Source: Pleomorphomonas sp. | GTDB lineage: Bacteria; Pseudomonadota; Alphaproteobacteria; Rhizobiales; Pleomorphomonadaceae | Reading direction: 5' to 3' | NCBI GenBank assembly: GCA_029976075.1 | Contig: JARKNW010000029.1 | Location: forward strand, 38,628 to 102,627 | DNA: 64,000 nt | Part shown: positions 19,611 to 29,154 of the stretch, piece after piece | Layout: each line of letters starts with the position of its first letter | Numbering within the stretch: the stretch's first letter is position 1 | Notes under the pieces: generated by a model | Database searches by the model: none | Told to the model about the DNA's origin: nothing | The model's input: only the letters and a program-made list of their open reading frames with translations | Program-made: the position numbers and the translations under genes

Positions 19611-20585
19611 TTACTCGGTCGCCTGGATGCGGGCGACGAGATCCTTCAGCTTTGGATCGGTGATGAACTTCTCGTAGACGGGCTTCATCGCTTCGATGAA
19701 GGGACCCTTGTCGATCTGGGCGATGATCGAGCCGGCTTCGCGCACCTTGGCTTCCGATGCCTTTTCGCGGGCTGCCCAGAGCTCGCGCATCTTGGGGACG
19801 CTGTCCTTTGCGGCCTGACGGATGACGGCCTGATCCTCCGGCGAGAGCTTGTCGTAGCTCGTCTTGGCCATCACCAGCACTTCCGGCTGCAAGGAATGCT
19901 CGGTCAGCGTGTAATGCTTTGCGACCTCGAAGTGGCGCGAGGACTCGTAAGACGGCCAGTTGTTCTCGGCGCCATCGATGACGCCCGTCTGCAGGCCTGA
20001 GTAGACCTCACCGAACGGCATCGGCGTCGGGTTGGTTCCCATGGCCTCGGCGGTCGCCACCCACATGTCCGATTGTTGTACGCGCAGCTTCAGGCCCTTG
20101 AGATCGGCAATCGAGGCGATCGCCTTCTTGGTGTAGATCGAGCGAGCACCCGAGTCATAATAGGCTAAGGCGATCAGCCCCTTGGCTTCGAAAGCCTTCA
20201 GGATTTCCTCACCGATGGGGCCGTCGACCACATGGTGCATGTGATCGACCGACTTGAACACGAAGGGCAGACCGAGCACGGATGTTTCGGGTACCACATT
20301 GTTGAATTGGGCGGTTGAGACGCGATTGAAGTCGATCACTCCGAACTGCGTCTGCTCAATGGTGTCCTTTTCGGAGCCGAGCACCCCGTTATTGAACTCC
20401 TGGATCTTGATGCGCCCGCCGGTCCTCTCCTCGACCAGCTTGCCCATGTAGATCACCGCTTCGACCGTGGGATAACCGTCCGGATGGATGTCGGCGGCCC
20501 GGAATGTGACGGTATCGGCCATGGCTGTGCTGGCGAGCCCGAAGGCCCCGACAACGCCGAGTATGTAGGTACACTCCCGCTTCAT
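19611..20585 (-). CDS. dctP: TRAP transporter substrate-binding protein (DctP)
   Basis: 324 residues with a signal peptide (cleaved near AMADT). The DctP fold is shown by [31 protein letters not shown] (the conserved substrate-carboxylate arginine) and [33 protein letters not shown] precedes the ATG. This protein fixes the operon's substrate, likely an organic or sugar acid. The pattern is of the DctP rather than TAXI type. Confidence 0.92.
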   Translation of the reverse strand: MKRECTYILGVVGAFGLASTAMADTVTFRAADIHPDGYPTVEAVIYMGKLVEERTGGRIKIQEFNNGVLGSEKDTIEQTQFGVIDFNRVSTAQFNNVVPETSVLGLPFVFKSVDHMHHVVDGPIGEEILKAFEAKGLIALAYYDSGARSIYTKKAIASIADLKGLKLRVQQSDMWVATAEAMGTNPTPMPFGEVYSGLQTGVIDGAENNWPSYESSRHFEVAKHYTLTEHSLQPEVLVMAKTSYDKLSPEDQAVIRQAAKDSVPKMRELWAAREKASEAKVREAGSIIAQIDKGPFIEAMKPVYEKFITDPKLKDLVARIQATE

Positions 20586-20710
20586 GTCTTCCTCCCTTTG
20601 GCGGCTTGATCGGCCGCATTGCCCGCGGTCGCAGCTGGCGGGCTCAGCCCTTCAGTCCAACCGACATGGCTCCTCAACCATGGCGGAAGGTCCGCTTCGT
20701 CAATTGGGAC

Positions 20711-20729
20711 GGCCGGTCAGAGACCGGCC
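20711..20729 (-). terminator. Hairpin at the end of the hydratase gene
   Basis: Arms GGCCGGTC and GACCGGCC around an AGA loop overlap the last codons and stop of the hydratase gene, 125 bases before dctP. It has no U-tail and may partly uncouple the two genes. Confidence 0.45.
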
Positions 20730-21526
20730 GGAACTGCAGCGACAACTTCGATTTCGCAGGCGGTCGCGCCTGAAAACTCAATGCGGGCTTGGTCTCCAGG
20801 TGTGACCTGGTGGACACCGGTAGTCATTCCCGTCAGCACGACGTCGCCAGCCCGCAGATAACGCCCGCGGGTCATCAAGTGTTCGGCAAGAAACTGGAGG
20901 GCGCCGATGGGGCCACCCATGACGTTGGCGGCCGAGCCTTCGCCAACAACCTTGTCGTGGATCAGCATGCGCGAGGTGAGCGAAGAAAGGTTCGCATTGC
21001 GCCAGCCCGCGATTTCAGGTCCGACAACCGCGCCGGCGTTGTTGCCGTGATCGGATATGATGGCGGTTGGCCCGAGATCGTTGAGGGTAGCCAATGGGCT
21101 TGAAGCGATCTCCGAACCGGCGTGCAAGCCGGACAGCGCCGCCATGATGGCTTCCGGTAGGAACTTGCCGTCGATGGGCAACAGGTCTCGTTCGAAGACG
21201 GCGACAAACTCAGCTTCCAGCGCCGCGAAGCCGCCAACGAACACCCGCGCTGGCGCAGTGCCGCCATTTGGCAGGCGATGGACGTTGCCAGCCATGATCG
21301 GACCGGCAAGGCGATTGGCTCCGAGGCCCTCGCGTAGATCCGGGCGGATGCCGGCCACTTTCCAGCCAGCGACGGCACTTCCGTTGAGGGCAATGGCTCG
21401 CTCCTGCACTCGGTAGGCGTCTTTCAGTGTCGAGGGCTGGATGCCGGGGAAGGCGTCAAGCTTGCTGGCCGATTGGCGTGCCTGCACAAAACACGAGGCG
21501 ATATGGTCGACTTCGTCTACCTGCAT
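20717..21526 (-). CDS. 2-keto-4-pentenoate hydratase / FAH-fold family protein
   Basis: 269 residues. It matches the MhpD-type branch of the fumarylacetoacetate-hydrolase fold: VAGWKVAG, ALEAEFVAVFERDL (acidic metal ligands), HAGSEIASS and GDVVLTGMTTGVHQVTPGD. Family enzymes hydrate or decarboxylate 2-oxo acids from catechol meta-cleavage or sugar-acid pathways. No other meta-cleavage gene is present, so a role in breaking down the acid imported by the TRAP system is more likely, which is inference. GGGGAG precedes ATG 21526. It is the promoter-proximal gene of the hydratase-dctPQM operon. Confidence 0.82.
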   Translation of the reverse strand: MQVDEVDHIASCFVQARQSASKLDAFPGIQPSTLKDAYRVQERAIALNGSAVAGWKVAGIRPDLREGLGANRLAGPIMAGNVHRLPNGGTAPARVFVGGFAALEAEFVAVFERDLLPIDGKFLPEAIMAALSGLHAGSEIASSPLATLNDLGPTAIISDHGNNAGAVVGPEIAGWRNANLSSLTSRMLIHDKVVGEGSAANVMGGPIGALQFLAEHLMTRGRYLRAGDVVLTGMTTGVHQVTPGDQARIEFSGATACEIEVVAAVPAGL

Positions 21527-21605
21527 GCCCGGCGGCTCCCCTTGATAAATGACAGGCCGGCATTTGCGGAACGCACCTGGGGTTCGCGACGTAAGCTCGG
21601 TCTGA

Positions 21606-21642
21606 ATGGTAGCATTTCTTCTACCATACTAACGTGGTATGG
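21606..21642. promoter_or_regulatory. Overlapping inverted repeats, probable GntR operator
   Basis: Two interlocked dyads occupy the 183-base divergent spacer. The first is ATGGTAG (21606-21612) with CTACCAT (21621-21627). The second is CCATAC (21624-21629) with GTATGG (21637-21642). TGGTnnnnACCA-like dyads are typical for FadR-subfamily GntR repressors. The position between the hydratase-TRAP operon and the GntR gene fits control of both. Confidence 0.6.
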
Positions 21643-21709
21643 CAGCTGTCGAGTAGGAAAAGGAACATGCGGATTTTTTGCCTGCGGTTGCAAAGACGGG
21701 TGTCGGCAA

Positions 21710-22390
21710 ATGACGGTCGTTCTTCCTGATGGTTCCGAAGACTCCGCGGCGCGGCGTGTCGAGCGCGAGCTGCGCAAGGCGATCATCACGCTCGAGCTTC
21801 AGCCTGGGGTCTCCCTATCGGAAAAGGATCTGGCCGAGCGCTATGGTGTTTCACGCCAGCCGGTACGCGAGGCGCTGATCAATCTGGGCAAGGCCGGTTT
21901 GGTGGGGATTCAGCCGCGGCGCGGCAGCTACGTCGTGAAGATTTCGCTCGATCTGATGCGGCAGGCCCGCTTTGTTCGCGAGTCGGTCGAAGTGGCAGTG
22001 GTGCGCCGTGCCTGCGCTTCGTTCGATCCGGAGGTGCGCCGGCGGATCGAAGAAATCCTAAAGCGACAGGCGGAACTTGCTGCCGAGCAATCGCACTATG
22101 CCTTTCAACGAGAGGATGAGGCCTTTCACGCGGCTCTTGCCGGAGGCGCCGGCGTTCCAGCGGCTTGGGCGACTCTCGAAACCATCAAGGCCCACATGGA
22201 TCGGGTCTGTCATCTGACGTTGCCGCTGCCGGAGACCTTGCCGAAAGTGGTCGATGAGCACCGGCGCATCGTTGATGCCATTGACAGCCATGATGCGGAC
22301 AGGGCGGAGGTGGCGCTAAAGGTCCACATGGATGGAATTCTGAAAGCATTGCCCAGGGTTCAGGCGCAATTCGGCTTCCTTTTCGTATGA
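21710..22390 (+). CDS. GntR-family (FadR/FCD) transcriptional regulator
   Basis: 226 residues. The N-terminal winged helix (about residues 9-75: RRVERELRKAIITLELQPG, SEKDLAERYGVSRQPVREALINL, GIQPRRGSYVV) is textbook GntR, followed by an FCD effector domain with the metal-ligand pattern D...H...H in EDEAFHAAL and VVDEHRRIVDAID. The open frame runs back to 21473 but crosses the operator region; ATG 21710 gives a normal N terminus. It likely represses the divergent hydratase-TRAP operon and possibly the downstream sugar kinase. Confidence 0.9.
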   Translation: MTVVLPDGSEDSAARRVERELRKAIITLELQPGVSLSEKDLAERYGVSRQPVREALINLGKAGLVGIQPRRGSYVVKISLDLMRQARFVRESVEVAVVRRACASFDPEVRRRIEEILKRQAELAAEQSHYAFQREDEAFHAALAGGAGVPAAWATLETIKAHMDRVCHLTLPLPETLPKVVDEHRRIVDAIDSHDADRAEVALKVHMDGILKALPRVQAQFGFLFV

Positions 22391-22537
22391 CGCGTTCTTT
22401 CCCGGCCGTGAGGTCACGCGCCTGCTGATGATCTGTTCTGCAAAGAATTGATACTTTCTGCTTAAAGACGGTGAGTTTCGTTGACGATGGGGGCGCTGCG
22501 AAACTACGTTTGTCGTGGGAGCAGGAGGAGGGCGGTC

Positions 22538-24016
22538 ATGTCGCTTGAGAAGGGGCGGACGCATGTCGCCGCGGTCGACGTGGGTGCCGGGAGCGGCCGC
22601 GTCATGCTGGCGACGTTCGATGGGGAACACATCGAACTTGCCGAGGCGCACCGCTTCGAAACCCCGCTCCGAACCGATCCGGCGACCGGATATGATTGCT
22701 GGGACAGCGAGGCCATTGTTCGGGAAATACGCGTTGGGATCGATAGGGCCGAAGTAATGGCACCGATCGACAGTGTTGGTTGCGACACCTGGGGCGTCGA
22801 TTATGTCCTCCTCGACGAGCGCCTGCGCCAGGTTGGCCTTTCCGTCGCTTACAGGGATGATCGCACGGCCGGTCTGATCGACGAAGTGACGGCCATCATG
22901 CCTGCCGCCGAGATCTACCGGCGCACAGGCATTCATTTCCAACCGTACAATACGCTTTATCAGTTGCGCGCCACGGCCAGGGACCAGCCCGGCTGGCTCG
23001 CTTCGGCTCGGCACCTCCTGTTCACACCGGACTATCTGCATTTCCGCTTGTCCGGCGTCATTGCCAACGAGTACTCCATCTCCACTACCTCGCAACTCCT
23101 GTCGCTCGAGACGCGCGATTGGGATCCGGAACTCCTGGCGCTGGCCGGCGTTCGGCCGGGCCTCATGAAGAAGCCGGTGGAGCCCGGAACGGTACTCGGG
23201 CCGATGACTGATCGCCCCGGGCGCCGGCCTGTTCTCGTCATTGCTCCCGGCGGTCACGATACGGCCTCCGCCGTGGCGGTTGCGCCGCTCGGCGGGCCGG
23301 ACGAGGCCTTTCTTTCGTCGGGCACATGGTCGCTGATGGGGATCGAAAGCCAGGTTCCTCACGTTGGCGATCTGGCGCGCGGTTTCAACATCGGCAATGA
23401 GGGAGGAGTCTGCGGTCGCTACCGCGTGCTGAAGAACCTGATGGGCCTTTGGCTCATTCAGCGCGTGCGCAAGGAGTTCGGCGATCCATCCTTCGGCGAT
23501 CTGGTGTCATCCGCCTCGGCGGCCCCCGCCTGGGGGAGCCTGATCAATCCCGATGATCCGCGCTTTCTCAACCCGGCTTCCATGACTGATACCATCCGGA
23601 CCCTTGCCGCCGAGCACGGCGAGCCGGTGCCGGAAGGACTTGGAGCCGTGGCGCGGACGGTATTCGACAGTCTTGCCCTCGATTACGCCCGGGTGAAGGA
23701 TGAGCTCGAAGCGCTCACGGGCCGCCCCCTTACACACGTCCGCATCATCGGTGGCGGGTCGAAAAACGCGCTTCTCAATCAGCTGACGGCTGACGCATGC
23801 GAAATTCCGGTCAGTGCCGGTCCGGTCGAGACATCGGCGCTCGGAAATGCCGCGCTGCAGTTGATGGGGCTCCGCAAGATAGGCTCTTTGGATGAAGCGA
23901 GATCCATTGTGCGAGGATCGTTCGGGGTAACGGAGATAGCGCCGGTAGCCCCGGTTCCATCTGCCGTCCGCAACCGTTTCAGGGCGATCGTGCAGGCGAC
24001 GGCAACTGTCCGCTGA
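22538..24016 (+). CDS. rhaB: Rhamnulokinase-type FGGY carbohydrate kinase
   Basis: 492 residues. The FGGY/actin-like ATPase signatures are visible: VDVGAGSGRVMLATFDG (phosphate 1), CDTWGVDYVLLD, GGHDTASAVA (phosphate 2) and HVRIIGGGSKNALLNQLTADA (adenosine site). The overall pattern is nearest RhaB, which phosphorylates L-rhamnulose. L-fuculokinase is a real alternative because the fucose operon at 36.6-41 kb has no kinase. AGGAGG sits 8-10 bases before ATG 22538. It follows the GntR gene by 147 bases on the same strand. Confidence 0.85.
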   Translation: MSLEKGRTHVAAVDVGAGSGRVMLATFDGEHIELAEAHRFETPLRTDPATGYDCWDSEAIVREIRVGIDRAEVMAPIDSVGCDTWGVDYVLLDERLRQVGLSVAYRDDRTAGLIDEVTAIMPAAEIYRRTGIHFQPYNTLYQLRATARDQPGWLASARHLLFTPDYLHFRLSGVIANEYSISTTSQLLSLETRDWDPELLALAGVRPGLMKKPVEPGTVLGPMTDRPGRRPVLVIAPGGHDTASAVAVAPLGGPDEAFLSSGTWSLMGIESQVPHVGDLARGFNIGNEGGVCGRYRVLKNLMGLWLIQRVRKEFGDPSFGDLVSSASAAPAWGSLINPDDPRFLNPASMTDTIRTLAAEHGEPVPEGLGAVARTVFDSLALDYARVKDELEALTGRPLTHVRIIGGGSKNALLNQLTADACEIPVSAGPVETSALGNAALQLMGLRKIGSLDEARSIVRGSFGVTEIAPVAPVPSAVRNRFRAIVQATATVR

Positions 24017-24377
24017 ACCAGAAAACGCTCGTCCGGGCTTGTCAAAAATTGCGAGAGAGACCGTTTTTTCATCCTATTTGCTAAGGGAAACCTCTCATGT
24101 TAATCATTTCTTCACCTTGTCGTGAGGGGCGGGATACAATAATCCAGTTGTGTTCGCATCGTTACAATGTTGCGGAAGGCTGACTTGGGAGCAGGGTCGT
24201 TATTGCCCGTTCGGTCCGGATTCCTGGGAGGAGGATGGGGCGAGCGGCAGGGGGCGGACCTGATGGGATCCGAAGCAAAATCGAGCCTTTTGGCGCCCGA
24301 CATCCAATGTCGGGGCGGTGGTTTTGTTCGTTTGTCATACCACTAACCCTGGGTTGGGCTTTCGTCGGGAGGAGAAC
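24017..24377. other. Leader region upstream of cstA
   Basis: 361 bases without a supported gene. A perfect hairpin with CCCGACAT and ATGTCGGG arms (24296-24314, CCA loop) lies about 64 bases before the cstA start. The AT-rich part near 24040-24190 probably contains the promoter. The open frame that extends cstA upstream to 24318 lacks a ribosome site and is not favoured. Confidence 0.4.
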
Positions 24378-26474
24378 ATGTCAACAGTCGCCAAGACGCC
24401 CCGTTCGCCGGGCGAATGGCTCGTCTGGATACTCATCGCCGTCGTTGGCGCTGTCGCCTTGGGCGTCGTGGCGCTTAGCCGTGGCGAGACGATCAATGCG
24501 CTCTGGCTGGTCGTCGCGGCCGTTGCCACCTATCTCGTCGCATTCCGCTTTTATGCGATCTACATCGTCGACCGCGTCCTTGGGGCCGATCCGGCACGTC
24601 GCACTCCGGCCGTTCGTCACAACGACGGCCTCGACTACGTTCCGACCGACAAGTACGTCCTGTTCGGGCATCATTTCGCCGCCATCGCCGGAGCTGGACC
24701 GTTGGTCGGGCCCGTGCTTGCCGCGCAGATGGGCTATCTGCCGGGCACAATGTGGCTGATTGCCGGCGTGATCTTCGCCGGTGCGGTGCAGGATCTCATC
24801 ATCCTGTTCGCCTCGACCCGTCGCGACGGCCGGTCGCTCGGCGACATGATCAAGACAGAGCTCGGCCCGGTGCCCGGCATCGTCGCATCGATCGGCATCC
24901 TGATGATCATGATCATCCTGTTGGCCGTGCTCGCCCTGATCGTCGTCAAGGCTTTGGCTGGCAGCCCATGGGGCACGTTCACGGTGTTCGCTACCATACC
25001 GATCGCGATGCTCATGGGCATTTACAGCCGCTTCTTCCGTCCGGGACGCATCGGAGAGATGAGTGCCATTGGCGTCGTGCTGCTGTTGCTCGCCATCATG
25101 TTCGGTCGCACCGTGGCCGAGAGCGCAACGCTGGCGCCGATGTTCACCTTCAAGGGCGAAACGCTGGCGCTTATTCTGATCGGTTATGGGTTTGTCGCCT
25201 CTGTGCTGCCGGTATGGTTCCTGCTGGCGCCACGCGACTACCTGTCGACCTTCCTGAAGATCGGCACCATCATGGCGCTGGCCATCGGCATCGTCTTCGT
25301 GATGCCCGACATGAAGATGCCGGCAGTGACCAAGTTCATCGACGGCACGGGGCCGGTGTTCTCCGGCAACCTGTTCCCGTTCCTGTTCATCACCATCGCC
25401 TGCGGTGCGATCTCCGGCTTCCACTCGCTGATCTCGTCGGGCACCACGCCCAAGATGATCGAGAGCGAGAGCCAGTTCCGCTTCATCGGCTACGGCGCGA
25501 TGCTGATGGAAAGCTTCGTCGGTATCATGGCGCTGATCGCCGCTTCGGTCATCGAGCCGGGCGTCTATTTTGCCATGAACACCGCGCCGGGTGTCATCGG
25601 CACCACGGCCGATCAGGCGGCGCAGGTGATCTCCAGCTGGGATCCGCTGTTCACCGTCACGCCGGACATGCTGACGGAAATGGCGAAGAACGTGGGCGAG
25701 GCGACCATCCTGTCGCGGGCCGGCGGCGCTCCGACGCTCGCCGTCGGCATGGCGCACATCTTGTCCGGTGCCGTCGGCGGCGTGGCCTTGATGCCCTTCT
25801 GGTATCATTTCGCCATCCTGTTCGAGGCGCTGTTCATCCTGACCACGGTCGATGCGGGTACCCGTGTCGCCCGCTTCATGATCCAGGATCTGCTTGGGAC
25901 CGCAGTCCCTGCCTTCCGCCAGACCCACAGCTGGCCTGCCAACCTCGTGGCAACGGCGATCGCTGTCGCGGCCTGGGGGTACTTCCTCTACCAAGGCGTG
26001 GTCGATCCACTCGGCGGCATCAATACGCTGTGGCCGTTGTTTGGCATCGCCAATCAGATGCTGGCGGCCATCGCGCTGGCCTTCGCCACGGTCATGCTGT
26101 TCAAGATGAAGCGGCAGGCTTACGCCTGGGTGGCGCTGGTGCCGCTTGCCTGGCTTGCCATTTGCACGTTGACCGCCGGCTGGCAGAAGCTGTTCGACGG
26201 GCGTCCGGCGGTGGGCTTCATTGCCCAGGCCAATCGCTTCTCCAAGGCTATCGCCGAGGGTACCGTTCTGGCGCCAGCCAAGACCGTGGAGGACATGCAG
26301 CGTGTCGTCTTCAACCAGTGGGTCGACGCGGCGCTGACGGCCGTGTTCATGATCATCGTCGTGGGCATGCTGGTGTTCGGCGTGCAGGCGATGCTGAAGG
26401 CGCTGCGCGAGCAGAAGCCGACTGCAAACGAGGTGAGCGATGACATGTCAGGTGTGCGGCCTCAGGCTACCTGA
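24378..26474 (+). CDS. cstA: Carbon-starvation-type peptide/pyruvate transporter CstA
   Basis: 698 residues with many membrane spans. The CstA pattern is clear: RFYAIYIVDRVLGADPARRTP, DYVPTDKYVLFGHHFAAIAGAGPLVGPVLAAQMG, GVIFAGAVQDLIILFASTRRDGRSLG and SGFHSLISSGTTPKMI. The family imports pyruvate or small peptides. GGGAGGAGA precedes the ATG at 24378. Its 3' end overlaps the small partner gene by 35 bases, a conserved arrangement. Confidence 0.93.
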   Translation: MSTVAKTPRSPGEWLVWILIAVVGAVALGVVALSRGETINALWLVVAAVATYLVAFRFYAIYIVDRVLGADPARRTPAVRHNDGLDYVPTDKYVLFGHHFAAIAGAGPLVGPVLAAQMGYLPGTMWLIAGVIFAGAVQDLIILFASTRRDGRSLGDMIKTELGPVPGIVASIGILMIMIILLAVLALIVVKALAGSPWGTFTVFATIPIAMLMGIYSRFFRPGRIGEMSAIGVVLLLLAIMFGRTVAESATLAPMFTFKGETLALILIGYGFVASVLPVWFLLAPRDYLSTFLKIGTIMALAIGIVFVMPDMKMPAVTKFIDGTGPVFSGNLFPFLFITIACGAISGFHSLISSGTTPKMIESESQFRFIGYGAMLMESFVGIMALIAASVIEPGVYFAMNTAPGVIGTTADQAAQVISSWDPLFTVTPDMLTEMAKNVGEATILSRAGGAPTLAVGMAHILSGAVGGVALMPFWYHFAILFEALFILTTVDAGTRVARFMIQDLLGTAVPAFRQTHSWPANLVATAIAVAAWGYFLYQGVVDPLGGINTLWPLFGIANQMLAAIALAFATVMLFKMKRQAYAWVALVPLAWLAICTLTAGWQKLFDGRPAVGFIAQANRFSKAIAEGTVLAPAKTVEDMQRVVFNQWVDAALTAVFMIIVVGMLVFGVQAMLKALREQKPTANEVSDDMSGVRPQAT

Positions 26475-26670
26475 TCCGCGCAAGGTGGGTCAAAGGCTCG
26501 CCCAGACGGCGCGTCTGATGGTGGGCGTTCCCGACTATGACACCTACGTTGCCCATCGGCTCGCCAATCATCCCGACGAGCCGGTGATGACCAAGGAAGA
26601 GTTCTTCCGCAACAGCCAGGAGCGCCGCTACGGCGGTGGCTCCAACGGTGGGGTGTTCCGCTGCTGCTGA
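26440..26670 (+). CDS. YbdD/YjiX-family small protein (DUF466)
   Basis: 76 residues. The core RLMVGVPDYDTYVAHRLANHP, then MTKEEFFRNSQERRYGG and a terminal Cys-Cys matches the small protein that accompanies CstA/BtsT transporters and is needed for full transport activity. The start codon at 26440 overlaps cstA by 35 bases, which adds an unusual Cys-containing N-terminal extension (CQVCGLRLPDP). A later start would remove it. Confidence 0.85.
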   Translation: MTCQVCGLRLPDPRKVGQRLAQTARLMVGVPDYDTYVAHRLANHPDEPVMTKEEFFRNSQERRYGGGSNGGVFRCC

Positions 26671-26692
26671 TGGACGGCCGGGCGCTTCGAGA

Positions 26693-26728
26693 ACGACGCC
26701 GGTTCCCAAGACTGGGAGCCGGCGTCGT
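26693..26728. terminator. Strong hairpin after the cstA operon
   Basis: A 16-base-pair stem with one G-T pair closes an AGAC loop (left arm 26693-26708, right arm 26713-26728). The plus-strand tail CATTTGGTCGATCTTTC is only weakly U-rich. Confidence 0.75.
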
Positions 26729-26800
26729 CATTTGGTCGATCTTTCTTGCGCATATCCTGAGGCTACCCCCATTTGTCGCAAGGGGCAGGAAGAGGAGTGA

Positions 26801-27184
26801 ATGATGCGTCTTGCCGTTTTGGTGTTTCTCGCCGGTCTCGCATCTGCTTTGGTCGGCGCTGCCGTGGCCGGTGAGACCTTCAGCTTCGATCAGGTGAGGG
26901 CAGGGCTGAACTCCAATCGCATTCATCTCGTCGATGTTCGCGAGGCCGACGAGTTTGCCGCCGGGCACGTGCCTGGCGCAGTCAACCTGCCGCTTTCCAC
27001 CTTCAAGGCCGAACAGCTGCCGCCGCCGTCGGAAATCCCGGTGGTGCTGATGTGTCGCTCCGGCCGCCGGGCCGGTCAGGCGCTGACGATCGCCGAGGCT
27101 GCCGGGCGCAATGACGTCAGCGTCTATCCCGGCAGCATGATCGAGTGGACGGAAAAGAGCGGCCCGGTTGTGAGCGGGCCGTAG
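26801..27184 (+). CDS. Periplasmic rhodanese-domain protein
   Basis: 127 residues: a signal peptide (hydrophobic residues about 3-20, cleaved near AVAGE) then one rhodanese domain. HLVDVREADEFAAGHVPGAVNLPL is the family core and MCRSGRRAGQ holds the active-site cysteine loop. It probably carries sulfane sulfur or acts as a thiol-handling protein in the periplasm. GAGGAG precedes tandem ATG codons at 26801 and 26804. No partner gene is evident. Confidence 0.88.
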   Translation: MMRLAVLVFLAGLASALVGAAVAGETFSFDQVRAGLNSNRIHLVDVREADEFAAGHVPGAVNLPLSTFKAEQLPPPSEIPVVLMCRSGRRAGQALTIAEAAGRNDVSVYPGSMIEWTEKSGPVVSGP

Positions 27185-27193
27185 ATCGCTGCC

Positions 27194-28867
27194 TCAACGA
27201 CAGCGATGGACGCGGGCCTCCCATCCCGCGAGGCGCGTCTTCTCCGATGGTGTAACCAGATTGTCGAGCAGGCATTCGTCGATCCGAATGCCGGCGGGAA
27301 GCTCGACTTCGATCGTGTCCCGAGAGAAGTTGAGCAGGACGAGCAAGGCCTCATCCCCCAGCGTTCGCGTATAGGCGAAGAGATGCGGATGGGCCGGTGC
27401 AAGGTCGAGAAAATCGCCGTAGACGAGAGGCGCGTGCGCACGGCGCAGGTCGGCTAGCTTCGCATAGTGATGATAGACCGAGCCTGCGTCGGCGAGTGCC
27501 GCCTCGGCATTGATCTTCGGATAGTTGGGATTGACGGCGAGCCAAGCTCTCTCAGCAGTCGTGAATCCGCCGTGAGGGGCCGCACTCCACTGCATCGGCG
27601 TACGGGCGTGATCGCGACTGGTCCTGGCCATACCCTTCAGAAAATCGTCGGCGGGAATGCGCCCGGTCAAGACCTCGGCCTTCCAGGCATTGCGGACCGC
27701 GATGTCGTCATATTGCTCGACGGCGGTGAAGGGATAGTTGGTCATGGCGAGCTCATCGCCCTGATATATGAACGGCGTGCCATGCAGTGTCATAAGCATG
27801 GTGGCCAGAAGTTTGGCCGAAGGCACGCGCCAGGGCTCTGCGTCGTCGCCAAAGCTGCTGACGAGGCGGGCATTATCGTGGTTGGACAGGAAAACCGTAT
27901 TCCAGCAATGGGGACCGGTGCTTTCCTCGAGACGGCTATAGACCGCCTTCAGTTCCGGCAACGCCCAGGGACGGTAGCGATGGCCGTCGTGGCAGAGGCG
28001 GATGGCTTCGAAGTTGAAGATCATGTTAAGCTCGCCACGCCGCTCGTCGACGAGATCGGGTGTCTGTTCGGGCGTAACGCCGAAGGCTTCACCCACCGTC
28101 ATCACGTCGTATTTGGACACGACCTCCCGGTTCATCTCCTGCAGGAACTCATGCAGGCGCGGGCCAACCGCATGGTAATATTCGGTGCGTTCGCGGTGTT
28201 CCGGCGGATAGTCGGGGAAAGTCTGCTCCTTGGAGATCATCGGGATGACATCCATCCGAAAGCCATCGACGCCCTTGTCGAGCCAGAAGCGCATGAGATC
28301 GTAGACCTCGTTGCGCACCTTGTCGTTTTCCCAGTTGAGATCGGGCTGCTTGTCGGCAAAGAGGTGGAGATAGTATTCGCCGGTTGCCGGGTCGAGCGTC
28401 CAGGCCGAGCCTGAGAAGTAGGAGCGCCAGTCGTTCGGTGGGCCATCGGAGCGTCCGGGCCGCCAAATGTAGTAATCGCGGTAGGGATTGTCCTTCGACT
28501 TGCGGCTTTCCACGAACCACACGTGTTCGTCCGAAGAGTGATTGACGACCAGGTCGACGATGAGGCGCATGCCGCGCGCCTTGAGACCGGCAAGCAAGGC
28601 GTCGAAGTCCGCCATCGACCCGAACTCGGCCATCACCTTGCGATAGTCGCGGATGTCATAGCCGTTGTCCGCGTTGGGCGAATCGTAATGCGGGCTCAGC
28701 CAGACGACATCGACGCCCAAGCCCTTCAGATAGTCGAGGCGCGAGATGATGCCGGGAATGTCGCCAATGCCGTCACCGTTCGAATCCTGGAAGGATCGCG
28801 GATAGATCTGGTAGACGACCGCCTCCTTCCACCAACGGCGAGTGACGGGCTTTTCGGTTTCCGACAT
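27194..28867 (-). CDS. GH13 alpha-glucosidase / oligo-1,6-glucosidase-like enzyme
   Basis: 557 residues. The (beta/alpha)8 alpha-amylase-family motifs appear in order: DLVVNHSSDEH, GFRMDVIPM (nucleophile Asp), VGEAFGV (acid/base Glu) and FLSNHDNARLV. QIYPRSFQDSNGDGIGDIPGI near the N terminus is typical of cytoplasmic maltose/isomaltose/sucrose-cleaving enzymes, and there is no signal peptide. The frame extends to 28993, but ATG 28867 with AAGGAGA gives the usual start. No transporter is adjacent; glycogen phosphorylase is 20 kb away. Confidence 0.9.
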   Translation of the reverse strand: MSETEKPVTRRWWKEAVVYQIYPRSFQDSNGDGIGDIPGIISRLDYLKGLGVDVVWLSPHYDSPNADNGYDIRDYRKVMAEFGSMADFDALLAGLKARGMRLIVDLVVNHSSDEHVWFVESRKSKDNPYRDYYIWRPGRSDGPPNDWRSYFSGSAWTLDPATGEYYLHLFADKQPDLNWENDKVRNEVYDLMRFWLDKGVDGFRMDVIPMISKEQTFPDYPPEHRERTEYYHAVGPRLHEFLQEMNREVVSKYDVMTVGEAFGVTPEQTPDLVDERRGELNMIFNFEAIRLCHDGHRYRPWALPELKAVYSRLEESTGPHCWNTVFLSNHDNARLVSSFGDDAEPWRVPSAKLLATMLMTLHGTPFIYQGDELAMTNYPFTAVEQYDDIAVRNAWKAEVLTGRIPADDFLKGMARTSRDHARTPMQWSAAPHGGFTTAERAWLAVNPNYPKINAEAALADAGSVYHHYAKLADLRRAHAPLVYGDFLDLAPAHPHLFAYTRTLGDEALLVLLNFSRDTIEVELPAGIRIDECLLDNLVTPSEKTRLAGWEARVHRCR

Positions 28868-29154
28868 GGCTTTCTCCTTGGCGCGTCTGTGGAACGCGAT
28901 CATGGACCGACCGTAGCAAAAACGATTCAGCGCAACGAGGCAGAATCGAAGCCGCGGCTCGTCCTGAAAGGCAAAAGCGCGCGAGCGTGACATCCAAAGC
29001 GCATTGGGTGGTGGTTTGTTTCATTCTTCACGATCAATCTTATCTCGACAATCCATTTGACGGATCAAAACAGGGGCGATTGACTGCCGGTTCGAAAATC
29101 GATGGGCCAAACGCCGATGTCGGTTCGCCGGTCGTCGCCTGGGAGGAAGTTGCC

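Noticed and set aside
24381..25994. Long minus-strand open frame opposite cstA
   Set aside because: Shadow of the highly GC-biased cstA gene; the protein is Asp/Arg/His-rich low complexity with no motif.
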